Below, in pieces: positions 7,543 to 15,920 of a stretch of 16,241 nucleotides of DNA. The notes below the pieces were generated by a model, which ran no database searches, was not told where the DNA came from, and saw only the letters and a program-made list of their open reading frames with translations. Made by a program: the position numbers and the translations under genes. Where the stretch lies: NCBI GenBank assembly GCA_041618535.1, contig JBFKFP010000052.1, positions 1-16,241 of the forward strand, read 5' to 3'. The DNA comes from SHLJ01 sp041618535 (GTDB taxonomy: Bacteria; Bacteroidota; Bacteroidia; Flavobacteriales; Flavobacteriaceae). How positions within the stretch are numbered: position 1 is the stretch's first letter; each line of letters starts with the position of its first letter.

Positions 7543-8033
7543 TCAGAATTGCGAAATATTCGACTTTACTTGGCCTAGGACTGCTTCTCAGCATATCATC
7601 ATGCAAAGAGGAAGGCAAAAGAGAAGTTCAGCCCATCAAGATCGAATTCAGGCAGGACGGTGAACTGAGAGTTTATGATTCTGAATCCGATTCCCTTAAG
7701 GTCACATTCAGGATAGAGGTGGCTGACGACGAATATGAACGTCAGCGCGGATTGATGGACAGGCGGTCTATGGGGGATGATGAAGGCATGTTGTTTATTT
7801 TCCCTGACTCAAATTTGAGGTCGTTCTACATGAAAAGCACCTATATTCCGCTTGATATTATCTATATCGGGAGCGGTAAAGCCATTGTCAGTTTCCAGAA
7901 GAACGCCAAGCCCATGGACGAATCTTCTCTGCCGTCTAATTTCCCCGCGCAGTATGTGTTCGAGATCAATGGCGGTTTGTCTGATCAGCTCAACCTGAAG
8001 GTTGGTGACAGTATAGATTTCACACTGAATTAA
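7539..8033 (+). CDS. DUF192 family lipoprotein
   Basis: The product has 164 residues. The first 21 form a lipoprotein signal peptide ending in a lipobox, ISSC, with Cys22 as the acylation site, so the protein should be anchored to a membrane. Residues about 40-162 are a DUF192 domain: RQRGLMDRRSM, DDEGMLFIFPD, SFYMKSTYIPLDIIYI, PAQYVFEINGG and KVGDSIDF are all in the expected order. DUF192 proteins are small beta-rich envelope proteins of unknown function. ATG at 7539 overlaps the lgt stop as ATGA; a longer in-frame reading from 7326 exists but lies inside lgt and would bury the signal peptide, so 7539 is the start. A terminator follows 7 nt after the stop. Confidence 0.93.
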   Translation: MIRIAKYSTLLGLGLLLSISSCKEEGKREVQPIKIEFRQDGELRVYDSESDSLKVTFRIEVADDEYERQRGLMDRRSMGDDEGMLFIFPDSNLRSFYMKSTYIPLDIIYIGSGKAIVSFQKNAKPMDESSLPSNFPAQYVFEINGGLSDQLNLKVGDSIDFTLN

Positions 8034-8039
8034 AATAAT

Positions 8040-8072
8040 AAACCCCAGCTGAAAGCCGGGGTTTTAATTTTT
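8040..8072. terminator. Bidirectional Rho-independent terminator
   Basis: AAACCCC (8040-8046) pairs with GGGGTTT (8058-8064). After one A/C mismatch the stem continues as GCT/AGC closed by a GAA loop. On the plus strand it is followed by TTAATTTTTT; on the minus strand it is followed by TTATTATTTT. It sits between the convergent DUF192 and secDF genes and can serve both. Confidence 0.88.
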
Positions 8073-8087
8073 TATTTCTGGACTTTT

Positions 8088-11057
8088 TCAATCCTTCTTG
8101 TGAAGTTTCTTCAAGGTATCATGCATGATCGGGGTCGCGATAAATACAGATGAATAGGTACCGATGATCACACCCACGATCAATGCGAACAGAAGTCCGC
8201 GCAGAGAGTCTGCTCCAAAGATGAACATCGCAAGCAACACCACCAGGGTGGTAAGCGAGGTATTCAAAGTTCGGCTCAGCGTACTGTTCAAAGCTGAATT
8301 AACCGTACGGTCGAACTCCCAGCTGGTGTGCTCGTTCAGGAATTCACGGATACGGTCGAATACAACAACCGTATCGTTCAGTGAGTAACCGATAACCGTA
8401 AGTATAGCTGCGATAAATGCCTGGTCAATCTCCATACTGAACGGCATAAAACGCCACGCGATTGAGAAGATCCCCAATACGATGAGTACATCATGAAATA
8501 CAGCTGCAACAGCCCCGAGTGAGAACTGCCATCGCTTGAACCGAAGCAGGATGTAAAGAAATACGACGATCAATGATCCGAGGATAGCCCATACCGATGA
8601 CCTTTTGATATCATCAGCAATGGTAGGACTGACTTTACCTGAATACATTTTCCCGATATTGTTTTCGCCGGCTACAAACTGATCATAAGTTATACCATCG
8701 GGCAGGAACGGAAGAAGAGAATCATATAAGGCGCGCTGCACTTCCTCATCGGCCTCAGCAGAATTATCCTCAATCTTATACTTGGTTGATATCTTTAATT
8801 GATTGGGGTTCCCAATGGTCTTCACCTCCGAGCTTCCGAATGTGGCATCAACAGCCGATTTAACCTCGCCCGGATTGATGTCCTGGGCAAAGCGCACCTG
8901 GTAAGTACGTCCTCCCACGAAATCGATCCCCTGATCGAGCCCGGTAGTGAACAAAGAAGCCAGTCCTCCGATAATGATCACGAATGAGACCATGTAGGAC
9001 AGCTTCCTCTTTTTAAGGAAATCGATATTGATATTCCTGAATAAACCTTTTGTGATGGTTGTCGAGAAATCAAGTTTGCCTCCTTTATTCACGTACCAGT
9101 CAATCAATAGCCTGGTTATGAAGATGGCAGTGAACAATGATGTTACAATACCTATTAAAAGGGTTGTCGCAAATCCTTTGATAGGACCTGTTCCGAATAC
9201 AAATAGTATCAAGGCCGTTAAACCAGTTGTGATGTTGGCATCAAGAATAGAGGACAAAGCATTGCTAAACCCATCCTTTACAGATTCCTTCTGGTTTTTA
9301 CCTTTCGCGATCTCTTCTCGCACACGTTCGTAAATTAGAACGTTGGCGTCAACCGAAATACCAACCGTTAAGACGATACCTGCTATTCCCGGCAGGGTCA
9401 GCACGGCACCTAGTCCAGACAGTATGCCAAAGATCAATAAGATATTTAGGATAAGGGCAGCGTCTGAAAAGAAACCAGCCTTACCATAATAAAAGACCAT
9501 CCATATCAAGACCAGTAAAAGTGCAATTACGAATGACTTCTTCCCTGTATCTATAGCTTCCTGGCCTAATGACGGACCAACTTCCTCAGCCTGAACAATA
9601 TCTGCAGAAGCGGGCAATTTACCAGCCCGGAGCACGTTGGCAAGGTCCTGAGCCTCGGTTAGTGAAAAGTCCCCGGTGATCCTGGAGCTACCACCACTGA
9701 TAGGCCCCGTGGTTACACCCGGAGCAGAATAAACAATATCATCCAGAACAATTGCGATCTGAGACTGCTGGTTAAAGGCACGACCTGTCATCTCTTCCCA
9801 AATCTTGGCGCCTTTAAGGTTCATATCCATTGATACAGCAGGCTTGCTGAATTCATCATAAATCTGCCTTGCATCAGTGATCACGGCACCGCTGAGTTCG
9901 GGTTTATCCTCCCGGTTTCCTTTAAGTGCGTAAACATTCACATAGTCGATATCTTCATTTTCGATACCAAAAGCAAATTTGGTAAATTTCGCATCAGCAG
10001 GTAAAAGAGCTTTCGCTTCATCAGATTCCAGGTAGGCCTTTACCACCTGCTTATCTGCCTTCTCGATCGAAACCATTGCCGAAGGCACGGTAGGAGCATA
10101 GAAAAAGCTCTTGCTAAGATCGGTATCCTGGTCAATTGCTGTGGTGTCAATATCAGATTCTCCAAGGAGTTCATCAATCTGAGAATCTTCATCGTCTATA
10201 CCTTCTTCTTCAATGGTGTCCTCAGATTGTTTCGGGCTTTTACTTGTCCTCAAGGCCTGGTTGGCTTGTCCGAGGAAGGTGCCTAATTTCTGGGAATTCT
10301 CAACATCCCAGAATTCGAGTTGAGCCGTGCCTTGAAGTAGTTTTTTTACACGATTAACATCCCTTGCACCTGGTAACTCTACCAGGATACGACCGGAATT
10401 CCCAAGTCTTTGGATATTCGGCTGGGTCACCCCAAACTGGTCAATACGCTTGCGCAGTACCTCGAAGGCTGATACTACAGATTCATCTATTTTTCTCCGT
10501 AAAATCGGCTTCACTTCCTCATCACTCATGTTAAAAGTGATCTCCTCGCTAAGCGTCCTGTTAGCGAAAATATCAGGTGAAGCCAGTTTGGAATCTCCCT
10601 TGATCGCTTCAAAAGCCAGGAAAAAATCCTCCAGATAGGTGTTCTGACTGTTTTTCTGAATCTCTTCAGCATCGGCCAGTGCCTTTCTAAAAATCGGGTC
10701 GGTACTCTCGTTGGCCAACCCTATCAAGATATCCTTAACTGAAATTTGCAGGATCACGTTTATCCCTCCCTTCAGGTCCAGACCGAGGTTCATCGCCTTA
10801 TCTTTGACCTCGTTATATTTGAACTTGGCAATTCCCATGTTAAAAACATGATCCAGTGCTGAGATCGAATCGAGGTATCGGGCTTCCTCTAATCCCCTTA
10901 GGGCATCGTAGTCCGGCTGGTCTGCAGACACCTTTTCTACGGCATATTCACGTGCGGCGTCTTCAATTTGATTAGCCTTGAAAGTAAATGAAAGTTGGTA
11001 AATACTGACTAATCCGAATAAGATTGCAAATAACTTGACTAATCCTTTATTCTGCAT
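8088..11057 (-). CDS. secDF: Protein translocase subunit SecDF (fused SecD-SecF)
   Basis: SecDF is an inner-membrane RND-type partner of SecYEG that uses the proton gradient to pull exported proteins through. The 989 residues comprise a SecD half (to about 650) and a SecF half (from about 680). SecD shows a first membrane segment (8-24), GLDLKGG (92-98), a P1 domain with RKRIDQFGVTQPNI (202-215), and a membrane-segment-4 motif SVDANVLIYERVREE (568-582) with Asp570. SecF shows GIDFVGG (710-716) and GYSLNDTVVVFDRIRE (890-905) with Asp895. These aspartates match positions tied to proton movement in characterised SecDF. An acidic stretch, residues 278-313, sits inside the periplasmic P1 region. 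The start is ATG at 11057; upstream in-frame codons to 11156 would run through the promoter and the mdh terminator. Confidence 0.96.
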   Translation of the reverse strand: MQNKGLVKLFAILFGLVSIYQLSFTFKANQIEDAAREYAVEKVSADQPDYDALRGLEEARYLDSISALDHVFNMGIAKFKYNEVKDKAMNLGLDLKGGINVILQISVKDILIGLANESTDPIFRKALADAEEIQKNSQNTYLEDFFLAFEAIKGDSKLASPDIFANRTLSEEITFNMSDEEVKPILRRKIDESVVSAFEVLRKRIDQFGVTQPNIQRLGNSGRILVELPGARDVNRVKKLLQGTAQLEFWDVENSQKLGTFLGQANQALRTSKSPKQSEDTIEEEGIDDEDSQIDELLGESDIDTTAIDQDTDLSKSFFYAPTVPSAMVSIEKADKQVVKAYLESDEAKALLPADAKFTKFAFGIENEDIDYVNVYALKGNREDKPELSGAVITDARQIYDEFSKPAVSMDMNLKGAKIWEEMTGRAFNQQSQIAIVLDDIVYSAPGVTTGPISGGSSRITGDFSLTEAQDLANVLRAGKLPASADIVQAEEVGPSLGQEAIDTGKKSFVIALLLVLIWMVFYYGKAGFFSDAALILNILLIFGILSGLGAVLTLPGIAGIVLTVGISVDANVLIYERVREEIAKGKNQKESVKDGFSNALSSILDANITTGLTALILFVFGTGPIKGFATTLLIGIVTSLFTAIFITRLLIDWYVNKGGKLDFSTTITKGLFRNINIDFLKKRKLSYMVSFVIIIGGLASLFTTGLDQGIDFVGGRTYQVRFAQDINPGEVKSAVDATFGSSEVKTIGNPNQLKISTKYKIEDNSAEADEEVQRALYDSLLPFLPDGITYDQFVAGENNIGKMYSGKVSPTIADDIKRSSVWAILGSLIVVFLYILLRFKRWQFSLGAVAAVFHDVLIVLGIFSIAWRFMPFSMEIDQAFIAAILTVIGYSLNDTVVVFDRIREFLNEHTSWEFDRTVNSALNSTLSRTLNTSLTTLVVLLAMFIFGADSLRGLLFALIVGVIIGTYSSVFIATPIMHDTLKKLHKKD

Positions 11058-11094
11058 TACGCGTTGATTTTGATTTCTGAATTTTAAAAACGAG

Positions 11095-11125
11095 CAAATA
11101 TAGGGTTTACGCCGTGAATTGCCAA
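11095..11125 (-). promoter_or_regulatory. secDF: Bacteroidota-type promoter of secDF
   Basis: On the minus strand TTG (11125-11123) and TATATTTG (11102-11095) are separated by 20 nt, a close fit to the consensus TTG-N19/20-TAnnTTTG. The -7 element lies 37 nt upstream of the ATG at 11057. This is the best promoter in the window and supports the shorter secDF start. Confidence 0.8.
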
Positions 11126-11144
11126 TACATTTAATCGATTTAAT

Positions 11145-11171
11145 AAAAAAGAGCAACGATTAAGTTGCTCT
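11145..11171 (-). terminator. Rho-independent terminator of mdh
   Basis: A perfect 8-bp stem, AGAGCAAC (11150-11157) with GTTGCTCT (11164-11171), encloses a 6-nt loop. On the minus strand it is followed by TTTTTTATT. It lies 42 nt after the mdh stop and just upstream of the secDF promoter, separating the two genes transcriptionally. Confidence 0.9.
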
Positions 11172-11213
11172 AGTATAAGGGGGCTTTTTAAGGTTTATCA
11201 GACGCGGTTAATC

Positions 11214-12140
11214 CTAGACATCCAACAGGTCATTGACGTTCTTAACCATGGCGGCACTTTCCTCCATATGAGCCATTTCAGCATCGCTCAATTCGATCTC
11301 GACGATCTTCTCAATTCCGTTCTTTCCAAGGATAACAGGAACACCAATACAAATGTCATTAAGGCCATATTCGCCTTCAAGCATAGCCGAGCACGGGAAC
11401 ATTTTATTCAGATCACAAGCGATGGCCTGAACCAAAGCACTGACTGCAGCTCCGGGGGCATACCAGGCCGAAGTTCCAAGTAATTTGGTCAGGGTTGCTC
11501 CGCCAACTTTGGTATCCTCCTTAACCTGTTCTAACCTTTCCTCAGAAAGAAACTCGGTAACCTTGATGCTATTTCTTGTGGCGTGCGAAGTAAGAGGCAC
11601 CATCCCTTTATCACTATGTCCTCCGATTACCATCCCGTCAACATCGCTGATTGGAGCACCAAGGGCTTCGGCAAGCCTGTATTTGAATCTCGCAGAATCA
11701 AGAGCTCCGCCCATACCTATAATTCTGTGCTTCGGAAGGTTTGTGGATTTATGCACCAGGTAGGTCATCGTATCCATCGGGTTGCTTACCACGATCAAAA
11801 TGGTATCAGGGGAATGTTCAAGCAGGCCTTGGGAAACAGTCTTCACGATCCCGGCGTTTATGCCAATAAGTTCTTCCCTGGTCATACCGGGCTTACGAGG
11901 AATTCCCGAAGTGATAACACAGATATCACTTCCGGCAGTCTTTGAATAATCATTAGTTGTACCCGTGATCCTGGTGTCGAAACCATTCAGCGAGGCACAT
12001 TGCATCAGATCCATGGCCTTGCCTTCGGCAAATCCTTCCTTGATATCCAACAATACAACCTCAGAGGCGAAATCCTTAATGGCGATATATTCGGCGCAGC
12101 TGGCTCCAACAGCTCCTGCTCCAACAACTGTAACTTTCAT
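11214..12140 (-). CDS. mdh: Malate dehydrogenase
   Basis: This enzyme interconverts malate and oxaloacetate with NAD in the citric acid cycle, in the cytoplasm. The 308 residues fit the lactate-dehydrogenase-like MDH type. The nucleotide-binding loop is GAGAVGAS (7-14), with Asp32 at the end of the second strand favouring NAD over NADP. Substrate-binding arginines are Arg82 and Arg88 in GIPRKPGMTREE, and Arg151 in DSARFK. Asn120 (SNPMD) and the catalytic His175 (GGHSD) are present. Arg82, rather than the Gln found in lactate dehydrogenases, supports malate specificity. It appears to be a single-gene unit, with a -7 element 44 nt upstream and a terminator 42 nt downstream. Confidence 0.96.
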   Translation of the reverse strand: MKVTVVGAGAVGASCAEYIAIKDFASEVVLLDIKEGFAEGKAMDLMQCASLNGFDTRITGTTNDYSKTAGSDICVITSGIPRKPGMTREELIGINAGIVKTVSQGLLEHSPDTILIVVSNPMDTMTYLVHKSTNLPKHRIIGMGGALDSARFKYRLAEALGAPISDVDGMVIGGHSDKGMVPLTSHATRNSIKVTEFLSEERLEQVKEDTKVGGATLTKLLGTSAWYAPGAAVSALVQAIACDLNKMFPCSAMLEGEYGLNDICIGVPVILGKNGIEKIVEIELSDAEMAHMEESAAMVKNVNDLLDV

Positions 12141-12183
12141 ATGATACTTTTATTATAATATTTTAGTGTTTCAATTTCGACTG

Positions 12184-12191
12184 CAAAATTA
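12184..12191 (-). promoter_or_regulatory. mdh: -7 promoter element of mdh
   Basis: On the minus strand TAATTTTG is a full match to TAnnTTTG, 44 nt upstream of the mdh ATG. No TTG lies about 20 nt upstream; that position is occupied by the T-tract of the preceding terminator, so the -33 element is poor. Confidence 0.55.
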
Positions 12192-12210
12192 CGAATTAAT
12201 TGGCGGGAAA

Positions 12211-12239
12211 TAAAAAAGCGCCCGACTAAATCAGGCGCT
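12211..12239 (-). terminator. Rho-independent terminator of the DUF6588 gene
   Basis: AGCGCCCGA (12217-12225) pairs with TCAGGCGCT (12231-12239) through 9 bp including one wobble pair. On the minus strand the stem is followed by a run of T residues (12217-12212). It lies 26 nt beyond the DUF6588 stop codon and ahead of the mdh promoter. Confidence 0.88.
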
Positions 12240-12265
12240 GAAAATGTATGTTTTAAAAATAAAAT

Positions 12266-13291
12266 TCAGAATGAAAAACCAAGTCCGACATTAGCACTGT
12301 TAAACTCGGCTAAGGTATAGTCGGCATGCAACCCGAAAAAGCCCAGTTGCAGTTTGGCTCCAACAGTAGTCCTGATACCGGTGTATTTTTCCTCAACCGA
12401 GAAGGGGTCAACGATTTCTTCAGAGAATAATATCCCGTTCGATACCCTGAAAGTGCCAAGCAGGTCGGAATTTGATTTTGCGCTCAGGTATCCCATAGCT
12501 GCGTAAAAATTAATCACTTTTAATCTGGTAGAGACGACAACTTCAGCCAATATTGAATTTATATCTGTTTCCACCCGCTGATTTTCACCTTCTACAACAC
12601 TTGAATCTGTGAAGTTATAGGAACTATTCAGATGCGTGTAAGCCAGGACCCCTGAAACCGCGACTGGCCAGAGCTTTTCAACAGGCAGCCACCGTGTGAA
12701 TTCCTGCTGTATCCCGATACCATACAGGCCCAGCTTGGCATCATCGTAGTTGATCTCGGGAAAGTAGCGGACCTTCAATTCGGTTCCGCTGAATGGTGCA
12801 AAACTCAACTGTGCAAAGGCGGTTGGAACAAGATTCAAATCGGCTGCCCCGATACCTGTTGGCAGGGTCAATTCAATTTCTTCCTCTCCAAAGATAGGAT
12901 CATCATAGGTCACGATAACGGTTACATCAGGATCATTATGCCCCAATGCGGTAGCTACCGATCTAGACGGGCTATTATCAGGGAAACGGACATTGTTATA
13001 TTCTGCAACCCTAAGATCAAATGATTTCTTTTCATCAGCTATAAATCCGGCATTAGCCTGGATCGAAAACTCAAAGCCGAACTGGTCCATGGCCTTTCCA
13101 TGATTAAACCATCCGTTATTAATTCCATAGGCCACCCCTTCGGTAGCCGGAAACAAATAATCTGTGCTAAAGCGCTTCGCATCCTCTATACCGGCAGCAA
13201 GAAGATCATCGATATTTTCCTGTGAGAATATGGTGTTCGATACCAAGCACATAAGCAGGAGAAACAGGTTTTTCTTTAGGTTCATAGTCAT
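12266..13291 (-). CDS. DUF6588 family secreted protein, probably outer-membrane beta-barrel
   Basis: The 341 residues start with a signal peptide (hydrophobic to about 22, ending NTIFSQ). Then come segments I recognise as typical of DUF6588 proteins of Flavobacteriia: IDDLLAAGIEDAKRFSTDYL, a GWFNHGKA loop, LYGIGIQQEFTRWLP, AVSGVLAYTHLN, INFYAAMGYL and FFGLHADYTLAEFNSANVGLGFSF. The alternating hydrophobic strands and the final Phe suggest an outer-membrane barrel; function is unknown. ATG at 13291 is used, though ATG at 13285 (two codons later) also leads straight into the signal peptide. The gene lies 76 nt after the TonB-dependent receptor but has its own -7 element and terminator, so it may be expressed separately. 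Confidence 0.85.
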   Translation of the reverse strand: MTMNLKKNLFLLLMCLVSNTIFSQENIDDLLAAGIEDAKRFSTDYLFPATEGVAYGINNGWFNHGKAMDQFGFEFSIQANAGFIADEKKSFDLRVAEYNNVRFPDNSPSRSVATALGHNDPDVTVIVTYDDPIFGEEEIELTLPTGIGAADLNLVPTAFAQLSFAPFSGTELKVRYFPEINYDDAKLGLYGIGIQQEFTRWLPVEKLWPVAVSGVLAYTHLNSSYNFTDSSVVEGENQRVETDINSILAEVVVSTRLKVINFYAAMGYLSAKSNSDLLGTFRVSNGILFSEEIVDPFSVEEKYTGIRTTVGAKLQLGFFGLHADYTLAEFNSANVGLGFSF

Positions 13292-13323
13292 TGGGATTTT
13301 GTGTAAAACTATTAATTTTTAAT

Positions 13324-13331
13324 CAAAAATA
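13324..13331 (-). promoter_or_regulatory. -7 promoter element of the DUF6588 gene
   Basis: On the minus strand TATTTTTG matches TAnnTTTG fully, 33 nt upstream of the ATG at 13291. No good TTG is seen about 20 nt upstream; instead that stretch holds a 10-bp direct repeat, which could mean activator-dependent expression. Confidence 0.5.
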
Positions 13332-13335
13332 AACA

Positions 13336-13365
13336 TTTTATCGATCTTTTTTACCTTTTATCGAT
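13336..13365 (-). repeat. 10-bp direct repeat upstream of the DUF6588 promoter
   Basis: TTTTATCGAT (plus strand) occurs at 13336-13345 and again at 13356-13365, exactly 20 bp apart, about two helical turns. The copies lie immediately upstream of the -7 element and end within 3 nt of the receptor stop codon. The core ATCGAT is palindromic. This layout suits a regulator binding site, but the AT-rich composition allows coincidence. Confidence 0.5.
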
Positions 13366-13367
13366 GC

Positions 13368-15920
13368 TTAAAAATTTATTCTTAAACTTATATTCGGCGT
13401 TATCCCAAGGGAAACATTATCGACCTGAATGGTTTTTTCAGAATCATCCGGATCAACTTCATAATAACGATTGATGATATTCTTACGGTTTGTCAGGTTT
13501 ATGACACCTGCGCGTAGAGATCCCATAATTTCAGGCGTAAGATTGAATGAATAGCGGATTGAGCTGTCCAAGCGGTAAAAGTCATCCAATCTCAAGTTAT
13601 TGGGATCGCCATAGTTAACCACGGTGAAACTGCCGTTTTGGATTGTTTCATTACCTGGTACAGGTGCTGAATAGGGTGTCCCGGTTCGCCATAGGCCACC
13701 CAATGATATCTCAAACGAATCGAAAATATTCAGGTTGAAAGCGGCCGAGACAGAATGCCTGATGTCGAAACTATTCGGGAATCGAGAAGGAGTTAAATCG
13801 GGGAATTCGTAATCATTAATACTAGATGTGTAGCTTACCCAGCCACTATACCGATCTGATGTTTTATTAAGCAAGAACTCTATACCCTGTACTTCATACC
13901 TACCAGTTGCCTTTACATATTGAAAACTGTTGTAAAATCCCTGACTGGAGGCCGTGATATTCTCAACTTCCTTAAAAAAGGCCGTAGCGGATATCAGAAG
14001 TCGATCCTGCGAATATTCAAGCCCAAAGGAGGCTTGTTTACTCTCTGAAATGGGTATGTCTTCTCCGTTTGCCAGGATCCAGCGCCTGTTTTCAACTCCC
14101 AGAAAATCATCCTGAAAATCTACTATTTGGGTTGCAGACTGGTTCTTAAACTCGCCTTTGACAGATAAGGCAAAATAATCACTGATCTTTTGTCTCCAAA
14201 CCAACCGGGGTTCAAAAATGAATTTTTGAAATTTTTCGAAATAATTCAACCTGCCACCAAGTCGTAGATAAGTATTTCCCTTATGGTATTCTCCCTCGAG
14301 ATAAATGGCATGGTTTAACAAGACATCTTTTTTTGTCCGCTCGTAAGATGGTGCGCTTACAAGAGTTTCGTTTAAAATTCCGGTTTCATTGAACTGGTAT
14401 CCCGATTTGAGGTCCAAAAATGGAAATAGATGAAACAGCGCATGGAATTTTATACCCGTTTCCAACACCTCGTTCGCCTGTGACAACCTTTGATCTGAAG
14501 TCGATCTGAAATCATCAGATTCCACGTTATATCGAGAGTAGTGACCCTGAAGTAAGGTTGAGAACCTATCAGACCAATCTGAACGTATTTTAAATCCACC
14601 ACCCAAGTTTCTCTGAAACAACTCACTTGAATTGACAGACTGACTGCTTTCATCAGTTGTAACCTGAGTATAATTCAATGCGTTATCAATACTTATAAAA
14701 TTAACTCTAAACGCATGATCATTATTGAAGTCCACCAATAATTTAGCGCTGAAGTCATAAAAACGGAAATCAGATTTAATCTCTGAATTTTCATTGGATT
14801 CAGCCTGGGTTGAGATATCACTGTCCTGGAAACTTCGTTCAAAATAATTGTCGAAGGTTGGCGTTGTAACAGCATCTGAAATAGACCGCCTTCCGGATAG
14901 ATGGAGACCAATTCTCTTAGAAAATGGAATCTGAAGGAATGCATCTGCACTCAGCAGGTTCACTCCTGCTCCACCGCGAATTTCATCACCGATTTTATCT
15001 GCTGTCAGCATGTTTACCGTGCTCGATACTCCATCAGAAAATTCAGCACTGGTTCCATTTTTAATCACAATCACCTTTTCGGTAAGATTTGGATTATATG
15101 CCGAGATCAGGCCAAAAAAATGACCCGAATGATACATTTTAATTCCATCCCAAAGCATGAGGTTCTGGTCATTAGTACCACCTCTTACATTTATATTGGC
15201 AATAGATTCATTGATACTCTCAACTCCGGGGAGAGCCTGAATGGATTGCAGCACATCCGGGTCAGTAAGTCCCGGAAGGATACCGAACTTGGCAGTATTG
15301 AGCTCAAGACTTCCATCGGTTCTGGATTGAAGTCCGGTAGTCAGAAACTTGGTCAGGACAATTTCATTTAGTTCATAGGGCATCTCTCCTAATAAAATAT
15401 CAGGACACTCATTTGTCTTATCAAGGAAGCTTATCACCGATAAATTCAACGTCTCATATCCCAATAACGAAATTTCCACCTTGGTCTTTATAGAAACAGA
15501 CCCTAACTTGAAAATACCTTCAGCATTTGTAATACTACCTTCAGGACGGCCCAGAACCCTGACTGATACAGTCTCAAGCGGAATTCCTGATTCTTCATCG
15601 ATTATACGACCACAAATCTCCACTTCCCTTAGAAGGACAGTTACAGTTATATACCGGTCATCAATAAATTTGAAGCTTAGGGGAAGTCTGGCAGATAACT
15701 CGGAGAGAGCAATGTTTAAGTCGTATTTTAAAACCGCTGTGGTCATTAATCCTGTGAGGTCTTCCGGTGAATAGGAGAATTTAACATCGTGCTCGACCTC
15801 TAATTCGGCCAATATTGTAGTTAAAGGAATTTGAATATCGTCGTTCCTGTCCTGTGCATAGACGGAAAATGCTATACTCAGGAGCACAGATAGAAAGAAA
15901 ACTTTTTCAGGCCTAATCAT
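13368..15920 (-). CDS. TonB-dependent outer-membrane receptor with N-terminal STN signalling domain
   Basis: This is a TonB-dependent active transporter of the outer membrane with a signalling extension. The 850 residues run: signal peptide (1-22, ending VYA), STN domain (about 28-95), a carboxypeptidase-regulatory-like beta domain (about 101-175, CGRIIDEESGIPLETVSV and SITNAEGIF), plug (about 205-310, with NVRGGTNDQNLMLWDG near 244-259) and a 22-strand-type barrel to the C-terminal Phe. It overlaps the upstream fecR stop by 4 nt (ATGA), so the two are translationally coupled. The STN domain is the part that contacts FecR when substrate binds. No SusD-type gene follows, which argues against a glycan-uptake SusCD pair; the substrate (iron chelate or other) cannot be told from sequence alone. 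Confidence 0.93.
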   Translation of the reverse strand: MIRPEKVFFLSVLLSIAFSVYAQDRNDDIQIPLTTILAELEVEHDVKFSYSPEDLTGLMTTAVLKYDLNIALSELSARLPLSFKFIDDRYITVTVLLREVEICGRIIDEESGIPLETVSVRVLGRPEGSITNAEGIFKLGSVSIKTKVEISLLGYETLNLSVISFLDKTNECPDILLGEMPYELNEIVLTKFLTTGLQSRTDGSLELNTAKFGILPGLTDPDVLQSIQALPGVESINESIANINVRGGTNDQNLMLWDGIKMYHSGHFFGLISAYNPNLTEKVIVIKNGTSAEFSDGVSSTVNMLTADKIGDEIRGGAGVNLLSADAFLQIPFSKRIGLHLSGRRSISDAVTTPTFDNYFERSFQDSDISTQAESNENSEIKSDFRFYDFSAKLLVDFNNDHAFRVNFISIDNALNYTQVTTDESSQSVNSSELFQRNLGGGFKIRSDWSDRFSTLLQGHYSRYNVESDDFRSTSDQRLSQANEVLETGIKFHALFHLFPFLDLKSGYQFNETGILNETLVSAPSYERTKKDVLLNHAIYLEGEYHKGNTYLRLGGRLNYFEKFQKFIFEPRLVWRQKISDYFALSVKGEFKNQSATQIVDFQDDFLGVENRRWILANGEDIPISESKQASFGLEYSQDRLLISATAFFKEVENITASSQGFYNSFQYVKATGRYEVQGIEFLLNKTSDRYSGWVSYTSSINDYEFPDLTPSRFPNSFDIRHSVSAAFNLNIFDSFEISLGGLWRTGTPYSAPVPGNETIQNGSFTVVNYGDPNNLRLDDFYRLDSSIRYSFNLTPEIMGSLRAGVINLTNRKNIINRYYEVDPDDSEKTIQVDNVSLGITPNISLRINF

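Noticed and set aside
14901..15371. 156-codon plus-strand frame opposite the receptor gene.
   Set aside because: It is antisense to the plug and early barrel of a clear TonB-dependent receptor and has no promoter or family signature.
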